Below are positions 18,714-26,724 of a stretch of DNA of 64,000 nt, in pieces; position 1 is the first letter of the stretch; every line of letters starts with the position of its first letter. The position numbers and the translations under genes are program-made. The DNA is from Lineus longissimus (lineage: Eukaryota; Nemertea; Pilidiophora; Heteronemertea; Lineidae), in contig NC_088320.1 in NCBI RefSeq assembly GCF_910592395.1, positions 10,724,501-10,788,500 on the forward strand, in the 5' to 3' direction. The notes beneath the pieces are model-generated. The model did not search any database and was not told the DNA's origin. It saw nothing but the letters and a program-made list of their open reading frames with translations.

Positions 18714-19220
18714 ATGACAAACATTTGTATTGGACTTAGACAAACTAACCAAGACATCATTGAAGATTTACAAGATCTTCAGATTCAGTGTAATTCAAAC
18801 ATTGATAATATTAATTTAGAATTTGACTCAATAAACACTCAAATTCAAAATTTCACTCGCTGGCGCTCGTCGCTGCGCAAACCTGTTATCACAATATATG
18901 CAGATGAAAGAGGGCTTCTGCATGATGATATTGCAGATTTTAGCTTTGGTGATGGCAGTAAAACTAGTACAACAGGTTATACCATGATGACTCCTGGTAA
19001 AATTGTTCGCATGGGAATTACTACAGATGCAAGAAGTTTCTATAAAATTCATGTTATTGTAAATGGGGTTAAACAAACATTTATTGAAGGAAACGCTAGA
19101 ACAATGACAAAGCAAGTAGATGTTCCTTTAAATCAAAATGATGTGGTTAGTTTTCTCAATGAAATTAGAGCATCTGCACGGTCAACGATTATCTGCCTAT
19201 TGATTGAATTAGATGTATAA
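18714..19220 (+). CDS. Candidate fibre/spike protein (Polinton)
   Basis: 168 residues directly abutting the minor capsid gene. Residues 1-50 form a coiled-coil stalk (QDIIEDLQDLQ, NIDNINLEFDSINTQIQNF). From about residue 58 there is a compact beta-rich domain (VITIYADERGLL, VRMGITTDARSFYKIHVIVNG, STIICLLIELDV). Stalk plus beta head next to a penton gene is how receptor-binding fibres are often arranged, so I suggest a vertex fibre. The N-terminal dozen residues resemble those of the 85-residue protein at 12177-12434. Assignment is inference from layout, not homology. Confidence 0.6.
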   Translation: MTNICIGLRQTNQDIIEDLQDLQIQCNSNIDNINLEFDSINTQIQNFTRWRSSLRKPVITIYADERGLLHDDIADFSFGDGSKTSTTGYTMMTPGKIVRMGITTDARSFYKIHVIVNGVKQTFIEGNARTMTKQVDVPLNQNDVVSFLNEIRASARSTIICLLIELDV

Positions 19221-19224
19221 ATAA

Positions 19225-19635
19225 ATGGATGACGTCGAGGTTGATCAATTTAGACTTTAAAAAATTGAAGATAAAATTACTGAATTAGAGCAGAATATTG
19301 GGAAAAGAAAAAAAATAAATAACAGATATAAAAAAGCCAGTCAAATCTTGCATGGTTGTGAAGTTGGGATGTATATCACCAGCGTCACTGTAGCATCGAT
19401 TGGTGCAGCGACAGTGATTGGAAATGTAGTTAGCATTCCAATTTCTGCTATTTGTACAGTTTTAGGCTTAACTGGAAAAATTGTGGTCCCTAAGTTAAGA
19501 AAAAAAGAGAAAAAACAACTAGATATTTTAACCAAGAAAAAAACATGCTTAAATAATATCAATAATTTGCTTTCAAGAGTCATTGACAATGGAACTATTT
19601 CTGCGAGTGAATTTGAGTTCATCATTACATCCTAG
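19225..19635 (+). pseudogene. Coiled-coil/transmembrane Polinton protein (one premature stop)
   Basis: The start lies in the perfect context TATAAATAAATG (19216-19227). After eleven codons a TAA (19258-19260) stops the frame, which then stays open to 19635. A coiled coil (IEDKITELEQNIGKRKK) is followed by a long hydrophobic segment (MYITSVTVASIGAATVIGNV and onward). The C-terminal helical part (KKKTCLNNINNLLSRVIDNG then ISASEFEFIIT) resembles a protein common in animal Polintons. Length would be about 136 residues. Role unknown. Confidence 0.7.
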
Positions 19636-20011
19636 AATCCGAAATGACATGGCTTTCATCTGAGATAATCAGTTTGGGCTATTTTAGCGAGTCAGACTAA
19701 AGTAGTGCGGATGTAAATTTATAAGCTTACGAGCTTAGCGAGTAGACTTATAAATTTAAATGTCTTAGCCAGATTTAAAAATTATAGTGAATTTATAGTC
19801 AAGTTGTTTTGACTATAAAATGACTACAAACGATCATATCAATTTGGTTCCAATAGGCTTTTAGTGAATTTTAGAACCCTATATAAACACCACTTGGTCG
19901 AAAATGTAGGTTTCAGGGGCACTACCACCCATGATGATTTAAGCGTAGCGAGTAAAAAACGTCATGGGTGGTTGTTTATTTATGAGGAAAAGCGAGTAGC
20001 GAGTGTAATTT

Positions 20012-20359
20012 TTATTCCACGAGATCAAATCCATAGTAATTTTTTCCACTCTTTGTCTCTTTCATACCTGTAGACCTTATATACTTGTGCTCGTGAGTGA
20101 TTTTTCGCTTAATCACACTTGTCGCCCAAACAGTCGCTTCATCACCTTCTGCATTTTCGAGGTTGAGTAACATTGACTCACCCACTTTTGTTGTTAACGT
20201 TGTGGTTGAGTTAATTCTGTACCATGTGTTCAATGGGAGCTCTTTCCATTTGAGGAAAGATGTTGACCTTGTAATACATGATTCAAGTTGTTCGTTTGAT
20301 GGAAAATTTACGAGCGACAGCGAGCGTAGCGACGAAGCGTCGTGAGTGTACGTGTTCAT
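20012..20359 (-). CDS. Small Polinton protein encoded in the right inverted repeat
   Basis: Second copy of the 115-residue protein at 5146-5493; only residue 16 differs. It is transcribed inward from the right end and has the same start context, seen here as CATTTATTTATA at 20357-20368. Sequence homogenisation between the ends, by replication through inverted repeats, would explain the identity. Confidence 0.72.
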   Translation of the reverse strand: MNTYTHDASSLRSLSLVNFPSNEQLESCITRSTSFLKWKELPLNTWYRINSTTTLTTKVGESMLLNLENAEGDEATVWATSVIKRKITHEHKYIRSTGMKETKSGKNYYGFDLVE

Positions 20360-20498
20360 TTATTTATATGAAAATTTTTTTTTGTTTGTTTACGTTGTTC
20401 ACGTTGTTCACGTGTTTGACTTGAGATTATTTAGGAAAAGTTAGACAAGTTGTTGGGGTGGTTGTTGGCGTAAGCGACGCGAGTGGTGTACGTGACAG

Positions 20499-20606
20499 TT
20501 AGACAAGTTAGACAAGTTAGACAAGTTAGACAAGTTAGACAAGTTAGACAAGTTAGACAAGTTAGACAAGTTAGACAAGTTAGACAAGTTAGACAAGTTA
20601 GACAAG
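20499..20606 (-). repeat. 9-bp tandem repeat, twelve copies
   Basis: TTAGACAAG is repeated exactly twelve times, twice the number in the left end (4981-5034). It creates a spurious Ser-Asn-Leu repeat frame at 20441-20644. Confidence 0.95.
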
Positions 20607-20879
20607 TTGTGGGGTTGTGCTGACTTTCTTTCCTCGTTCTCCAAATTTGTAGAACGAGTTTATGAGGATTTGACTGAATAAAAATGAATAATGTTTTGAC
20701 TAGGATTTGACTGAATAATTGTTTGACTAGGATTTGACTGAATAAAAATGAATAATGTTTTGACTATGATTTGACTGAATAATTGTTTGACTAGGATTTG
20801 ACTGAATAATTTGACTGGAAAAAAATTTCAAATTTCAGTCAAATTTGGCTTGGGCCAGAACTCTCACTTTCACCCTACT

Positions 20880-20885
20880 GCAGCA
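20880..20885. repeat. Polinton target-site duplication, right copy
   Basis: GCAGCA follows the last base of the right repeat and matches 4702-4707. Confidence 0.93.
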
Positions 20886-21233
20886 GATCAACCTAGGTCC
20901 TACATTGTTGAGACCCCAGGCAGTAGAGTGTATCAAAAGAACCGAAGACATCTGTTGAAGGTGCCAAATTCTGTTACTGTAAGGCAGCCTGTAAACCATC
21001 AAGGGGAGGAAAATGTAAACTCAGGAAATAGATTAGGAATCTCTCAACCAGCTACAACTCTTGATAATCAGTACAGTAATACTTCAGTTGGTAACACACC
21101 ACCAACTACTGATCCTGTAGCAGTAAATGCACCTACTCCTGTAGCTACTGGCTTACAAACTAGATCAACTGGGACTACTAGCAGTGGTAGAGTTGTTAGA
21201 CCACCTGCCAGGTTTAATGATTTTGTGAAGTAA
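20886..21233 (+). pseudogene. Gypsy-2 integrase C-terminal tail
   Basis: This is the 3' remainder of the integrase broken at 4707, in the expected frame directly after the target duplication. It starts DQPRSYIVETPGSRVYQKNR, the end of the C-terminal SH3-like region. A Thr/Pro/Asn-rich tail follows (TSSGRVVRPPARFNDFVK at the end) to the stop at 21231-21233. The computed open frame begins at 20811, inside the Polinton; the first 25 codons are not Gypsy. Confidence 0.88.
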
Positions 21234-21942
21234 TTGTAATTGGTTCGTTGAGATGTGTGATTTGAAATCTAGAGCCAACAGATATTATGAGTAAACTTCA
21301 TAGCATTACTGTAAAGGCACCCCGGTCATGTCATTGTGTATGTATGCAAACCTTGTGTGTTAGTGCGGCGTTAGAACTATGTTTTTTCTACTATACTACC
21401 ACTTGTTTTCGCATTTTGTGTGTATTCTCGCTGTATCATGATGAATATGTTTTTCTACCATGCTGCTACCATTGTGTGTCTTGCTGTAAACCATTCTCAT
21501 GTTTTGATGCATACTATAGGCCTACCATAATCGTTTAAGGCTTTCATGTTTTGTAAGAGTATTATGCCTAATCAGGTATTTCGTTTGACTATCAGATCTT
21601 ACTCAATCAGAGAATCAGAGAGACATTTTTTTCAATTTTCATTTGAAGTTGAGTTACTTGTGACATTGAACTGTGTACTGTAAAGTTTACTAAGACTAGG
21701 CGTAGCTAAGCTGACCGCTTATGAAAGATGGTATACCATGGACTTTTGATATTGATGTGTTGAGGCACGATTTATAGTCTCTGTGTATTTGGAATTTGCT
21801 ATACATGTAAGTCTTATTCAGACAATTAGGTTCTTACTGAACGACAAATTTATACAGGTAGACCCTACTAGTTATTAGGGGTATTCTTTAGTGAGTGTAA
21901 CATTTAATTTCGACTCCCAGTCTAAAATCACAAAGGGGAGGA
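21234..21942 (+). other. Gypsy-2 3' untranslated region with polypurine tract
   Basis: No convincing gene. The region ends with CAAAGGGGAGGA, a polypurine tract touching the 3' LTR, where plus-strand priming would occur. Confidence 0.75.
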
Positions 21943-22093
21943 TGTAGATTGATGCTTGTCTCTGTCCTCAAGACGTTTAGTTCACTTGCAGTAACACTAG
22001 GTGTCTCCACGGGCACCTCGGAGATTGAAGATGGATCAATAAACACCGCTCAAAGATATGTCATCTTATTGTCCATTTCATGAACAAACTATA
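21943..22093 (+). repeat. Gypsy-2 3' LTR
   Basis: 151 bp, about four differences from the 5' LTR. GGTCT (22094-22098) follows as target duplication. Confidence 0.92.
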
Positions 22094-22098
22094 GGTCT

Positions 22099-22947
22099 GA
22101 AGAATTTTCCAGTTTCATGATGAAGAATGGCATTCAGCATATAAAGGTGGCACCCTACCATCCTGCCTCTAATGGAGCGGCAGAGAGGTCAGTAAGAGTG
22201 GTAAAAGAAGCATTTGCCAAACAAGTGATTGATGGTAAAAGTTCATTGTCGCTTAAGCATAGAATAGCCAACTTTTTATTGAGATATAGATCCACTCCTC
22301 ACAGTACTACAGGTGTTAGTCCAGCTGAATTGCTAATGAGAAGACAGCTGAGAACTAGATTGCATCTTGTGAAACCAAGTATGTCCAGAAAAGTAGAATG
22401 TAAGCAATATCAGCAGAAACTGCAATTTGATCGCCATAGGAAACTTGAGCGAACGTTTGATATTGGAGATGTTGTAAGAGTGAAAAACCCCAACTCAAAG
22501 GGAAAAACAGACAAATGGTTGTTAGGTTCGGTTGTAGAAGTCAAAGGTACTAGAAACTATCTTGTTAAGATAGGACCGAATTCTAAAACTGTCCATGCTG
22601 ATCACATGATCAAAGTTGAATCTTGTGAAACTGGTGAACTTGAAACAGAGTTGCTAAATGACAGGGAGGTGTCAGATATGATTGTAAACATGCCTGTACC
22701 TAAATGTAGAAAATCTCATGATCCTGTACCCAAAGAAAATAGGGACATTCATGTACATGTACCTAGATCTGTAGAAACAGTTTTAAATCCAAGGACTGAG
22801 AAAAGTTTAGACCTCACTCAAAGTCTTAACAGTCATGTGAGCTCCAGTAAAAATTCTAGTGCAGATGTGCCAAAACCTGGTCATGTGGAAGTTACCAGCA
22901 GAAAGTCTACCAGAGTAAGGAAACCTGTGATAAAAATGAACCTTTGA
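22099..22947 (+). pseudogene. Gypsy-1 integrase, main fragment
   Basis: This continues the frame broken at base 50. It gives the end of the DDE core (VAPYHPASNGAAERSVRVVK, containing the catalytic Glu), the C-terminal integrase region (YRSTPHSTTGVSPAELLMRR, VVRVKNPNSKGKTDKWLLG) and a long Ser/Val-rich tail ending KMNL. The frame is open to the stop at 22945-22947, so the only visible lesion here is the Gypsy-2 insertion. This element is the host of Gypsy-2. Confidence 0.88.
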
Positions 22948-23205
22948 AAGAGAAAGAGTATACTAGTAATGTGGAGAAATATGAATTCAATTAACTAAGC
23001 TTTTAAATGTAGAATGTGAGAAAAGAGTTATAATGTTTTAATTTAAGAAAAAGAAAAAAATATGTTGTTTGAGTGTTTAGTCTTAAGTGTAAAATTGTGT
23101 GTAATATTCGTTTGTGAAAAATGTGTTAAAATTTTTTAAATTGAAAGTTTGAATACTTGGTGCTCAATGGTTACACCCCTCTGAATTTCTTTAAGGGGGA
23201 AGTGA

Positions 23206-23338
23206 TGTAATATATGTTGTTTGTATTTCGCGCCTAAACTATTACGTCTAGTGCGCATGCTCATATAATAAAGGGAGTCTCCATATTTATAGTAAACAGG
23301 TTAGCTTCGTGTCTCTTTCTTTCCGCACAAATATAACA
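23206..23338 (+). repeat. Probable Gypsy-1 3' LTR
   Basis: It begins TGTAATATATG directly after the purine tract TTAAGGGGGAAGTGA and ends ATATAACA, giving TG...CA. ATAATAAAGGG inside could be the poly(A) signal. Only one copy is in the window, so the borders are inferred. Confidence 0.6.
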
Positions 23339-23469
23339 CCTACAGATTACGTTTACGGCTTAAAGATGAGCACCGGAGATCAGAATGGTAAGGAGCTTCC
23401 ACATCGTGGATCACGGGAATGTTCGTGAGCAGATGGAAAACTTGATGGGGAACGATTTGCATGATGTAA

Positions 23470-23769
23470 TGGAATAACGGGTAAATAAACTAAGGAGCGA
23501 CTTTATATCCTGGTTCAACATAAGAGAGGACTTTATTGGGGTAATCAACTAAGGGCAATAATCTGCAGCATTGCAGCAGGTGCAGGCCTGGGCGAAGGGC
23601 GTGCAGCCAGAATGGTGCAGATCTTATAATTTACAAACAAGAATAAAGATTAGTGAACGGAAAGTTGATTGGTGGAATTTCGGTACATACTATGGTTTGG
23701 GACGATTTGGATTTAGATTATTAAAGGTGGAATTCGTAGTTTTTTCGGAGCGGAAAAAAGGAATCTTCT
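23470..23769 (+). repeat. Dispersed direct repeat, left copy
   Basis: About 300 bp nearly identical to 38552-38862 in the same orientation. It contains GCAGGTGCAGGCCTGGGCGA and GTGGAATTTCGGTACATACT. No coding function recognised. The flanks of the two copies differ. Confidence 0.88.
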
Positions 23770-24166
23770 CTTTAGGATGGAATTTAGAGGTCATCTATTT
23801 CAAAAACTAGCGCCACCAACTTGTTGCGTCATACCAATGGGCCACGAACAAGAAAGGGTTAAAAGCTGACTGAAATTTACAAAGATTAATAAAAGAGATG
23901 GTCCAATTCAATCATACACAATTATACAAAGAAATTGGAGACGAGATAAAGATTAAATAGATTGATTATAAAAAGATAAATGAATTTTACGACCTACATC
24001 CGCGCATGCAGACGATAACGTCCAAATGTAAACAGGCCATGGTCACATGACCAACCAAAACAAGCATGGTGGACAATTCCAAAATTGGGAACAAATTCCC
24101 CCAAATAAATGACGAATACATGGAAACGCAACAACAGATAATAACCAGATTATGGTGAACAGGGGC
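23770..24166. other. Non-coding spacer
   Basis: I see no gene, repeat or RNA here that I can support. Confidence 0.4.
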
Positions 24167-24189
24167 GACCGCATCAGAACCCCGATAGA

Positions 24190-24330
24190 TACAAACGGGC
24201 GATAGCACTATCGGAGCACTATCGGAGCACTATCGTAGGTCACCTGTCATCCACTGCCGTATCGGCGCATCAAAAGCACCGAAAGGCTACGGTAGGGGTC
24301 TCCTACGATAGAGCACCGATAAGCTATCGT
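24190..24330. repeat. Harbinger subterminal TATCG-rich repeats
   Basis: CACTATCGGAG is repeated twice and followed by CACTATCGTAG, then CCGTATCGG, TACGATAG and CCGATAAGCTATCG. The other end (34690-34835) is similarly dense (CGTATCGCCC, GTCTATCG, CGTATCGAG, TTATCGGCC, GTCGATAGG). These may be binding sites for the element's Myb-like protein. Confidence 0.6.
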
Positions 24331-24521
24331 TGACCTAAAAAACGCCTGTTCCAGGTACGAGGTTGACCGCATCAGCACTAAATTTAGTAAAATCCAAGAA
24401 ATGTTTATTTACAACTCGATAAAATACGTGGGTTTTATATGTCACCCCAGTGCTTCAGTGCTAGTCGCGGGTATCAACAGTAGCTTCATCAGCCTCTCTG
24501 TGTGCGTAGATAGCGGTCAAA

Positions 24522-25589
24522 ATGGCTCAACCAAAGAAATCAAAGCGTGAGCGCAAGCCAGACTTTTCTGCTGCAGAGCTGGAATGCCTAATTGACATGT
24601 TTGTCAAGCATAATGCAACGCTGACAGCTAAGCATGGCAAAATCACTCAATCGGACAAGAACTACGTCCACACCGAAATACATGCAAATGTGAATGCCAT
24701 TGGTGGACTCGATCGCAAATTGAATTCGATCAAAGACAAATGGATAAGCGTCAGGAAGGATGTGAAGAACAAAGTGGCCGAACATTTGAAATATTTGAAG
24801 CAACGAAGAACCAAAACGGGTGGTGGGGAAGCCCTACCAGGAGACGAATACGATGATGATGAGGAGGAATCGCTGCACGTGATTCTGACAGATCAGGAAT
24901 GGCGCATCTATCAACTCATTCGAAAGGAACAGATTGAAGGTTGGTGTTTTGGACATACTTGCATGAAATACACACCAACAAGGGTTCAGCATCCTGAGGA
25001 CACTTAATCAGGGGTGCTTTCCACCACTCCCTATCGTGTGTCGAATGACGTAGGAAGCAGCGGAAGCAGATGGTCAATTCCGAGGCTATTGCATGCATTG
25101 CTATTGGGGATCCTGGCCTACCATGTCTTCGCAAATTTCATCAGTCCAAGGACAGAGCGCTGTCACAAATGCTTGATGGTCAAGATGGGGTTTTTGCTGA
25201 TAAATGTATGTTTCAGTGCAGCTGTAGTTTCTATAAGCCTATTTACTTTTAGCTGTGTTAGCCTATAACAATGAAATGGTGTTTGTTAAACAGGGTCCAT
25301 TCATTTTCAGGTATTCAGGGATCTTTCGGTACCGATGAAAGCGACAACAACATCCATCAACTTGGGGATGAAAGTGACACTGAGTCAACAGCTTTGATGA
25401 CGTTCCCTCATGCAGCACTAGCAGGTCGCAGTCTCCAGCGGACAGTTTTCGAGTCCCATCTCCGGTCCAGTCGGCAAATAGCCTTAAAAAAATTGCCCTG
25501 CACGGTCCATTCAAGATGAACAGCATGTCATCTCGCCGAGCCACTCCCACTGCCACTATTTCACACTCCAGGAATGACGATAAGAAGCC
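24522..25589 (+). pseudogene. Harbinger Myb/SANT-like DNA-binding protein, 5' part
   Basis: The first exon (24522-24939) encodes KPDFSAAELECLIDMFVKHN and LDRKLNSIKDKWISVRKDV, a Myb/SANT-like domain of the kind Harbinger elements use for DNA binding and transposase import. It ends at a GT donor. A second exon starts after TTTTCAG (25311) and joins in frame, with acidic sequence GTDESDNNIHQLGDESDTES. A frameshift near 25410 moves the Ser/Pro-rich part (RSQSPADSFRVPSPVQS) into another frame. The gene is then split by BEL-1 at target AAGCC (25585-25589) and continues at 32558. Confidence 0.75.
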
Positions 25590-25829
25590 TGTTGTGTATT
25601 TGATCGGCCACGATTGGGAGAATAAACGTGATAACTCGTAGATATCCTTTTTCGTTTATATTCACTTTAAAAGAGGATTTACAAGCGTACAAGTAGGAAA
25701 TAAAAAATTTCCCAAATCGTGTTGGACTTCGTTCATTCGTTGGTGTCGTAGTTTTTTCCGGCAAACGCGGAAGACGAAAAGTGTCTTCGGCAAAAGGTTA
25801 TGACATTAACACAGTGACTTCTCATAACA
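25590..25829 (-). repeat. BEL-1 3' LTR
   Basis: 240 bp; the read strand starts TGTTGTGTATTTGATCGG and ends CTCATAACA. AAGCC precedes it. Because the element is on the minus strand this is its 3' LTR. Confidence 0.93.
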
Positions 25830-26724
25830 TCCCAGGGGACACCATTGGACAGGCATGTCCTTACTACTGAGAGCTGATAGTACAAATGAAGTGATATTTT
25901 CACCCCTAACGGCAGTATCACTGATTACAGTTCGGATAACGTTTCACTGTTCACAAACATAATCTTGTTTAACTATGAATTTGACAGTCCATCTTCCAAT
26001 CTTTGGAAGTACTAGTAAGTACAAACCCACAATGATTCTAACAAATCCAAAATCACTATATAACATAATGCTTAACTCTAAAACTTTAAAAACTTGAAAT
26101 GAGTTAACTTCGCTAGTTCAATTTAGAACCAAACATTGACAGTAACCTTAATTCAACCACAGTTTTGCAACTCAAGGCAACACTAAAATTTCACCAGATA
26201 ACACTACACTCAAACTTTCAACACAGTGTAAATCTGAAACCAATGCTAAACCTTAAATTGACTACATCAACATATAGACTTTCACCATAGAATTCAACTA
26301 TCTCAAGCTTAACCATACAAATGTAGTTCTTAATTTCAAGTTAGCCTTGTAAAGGAAATGTTAAACCTTTTCTGATCTGAATAACAAAATTTCAAGAAAT
26401 ACTAAAAATGATTCACTTGAACCTAACCAACTGCTGTTACCAGTTTTAGCAGTAAATATGAACATTAAAAAAAAATTAAATTAATATCAAATAACTTGAA
26501 AATAACACTTAAAAACACCTTTGAATCAAAATTACTCTAACGCAGGTCTGGGGTAGACTACCCATTCCTGACGCACGTAAGACTGAGGTTATTCTCCCTC
26601 CAGCACTGTCTTACTGCATGATTGATGATTTTTATGAGATTTCTAAAGTTTAAAGTGTCAGTTTCGCGGAATATCGTGAATTTTTACACTTTCACGTCTA
26701 GAGTTCTGTCCTTTCACACACTTG
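25830..26724 (-). other. BEL-1 3' untranslated region
   Basis: AT-rich sequence without a gene between the pol stop and the 3' LTR. It is strongly strand-biased, with many A and C on the plus strand. Confidence 0.6.

Larger units (their letters stand above)
4708..20879. mobile_element. Maverick/Polinton self-synthesising transposon, 16,172 bp
   Basis: Both ends are exact. The element starts AGTAGGGTGAAAG and ends with the complement CTTTCACCCTACT. It is flanked by the 6-bp direct repeat GCAGCA, the target length known for Polintons, and its AG...CT ends are typical. It has long inverted repeats, protein-primed DNA polymerase B, retroviral-type integrase, FtsK/HerA-type ATPase, and major and minor capsid proteins. 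It is visibly more AT-rich than its surroundings. Five genes carry one lesion each, so the copy is recently inactivated. No adenain-like cysteine protease was found. Confidence 0.96.
19767..20879 (-). repeat. Polinton right terminal inverted repeat
   Basis: This 1,113-bp copy mirrors 4708-5738. Apart from the larger 9-bp array, I see only scattered differences (for example F16L in the 115-residue protein). It carries the hairpin at 19924-19972, the gene on the minus strand, and iterons near 20661-20820. Confidence 0.95.
51..22093 (+). mobile_element. Ty3/Gypsy LTR retrotransposon (Gypsy-2), interrupted by a Polinton
   Basis: The element is bounded by two 151-bp LTRs (51-201 and 21943-22093) that begin TG and end TA and differ at about four positions. 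It is flanked by the direct repeat GGTCT. A primer-binding site follows the 5' LTR and a purine tract (AAAGGGGAGGA) precedes the 3' LTR. Gag, protease, RT, RNase H and integrase follow in Gypsy order. Several stops and frameshifts, a rearranged 5' end and the Polinton at 4708-20879 make it non-functional. Without the Polinton it would be about 5.9 kb. The few LTR differences suggest fairly recent insertion. Confidence 0.92.

Noticed and set aside
20441-20644. Ser-Asn-Leu repeat protein frame
   Set aside because: It is a direct translation of the 9-bp array in the right Polinton repeat, and the left array is too short to encode the same.
23571-23810. 79-residue frame, also at 38664-39059
   Set aside because: Part of the dispersed 300-bp repeat; no domain recognised, and the two frames diverge in length where the repeat ends.
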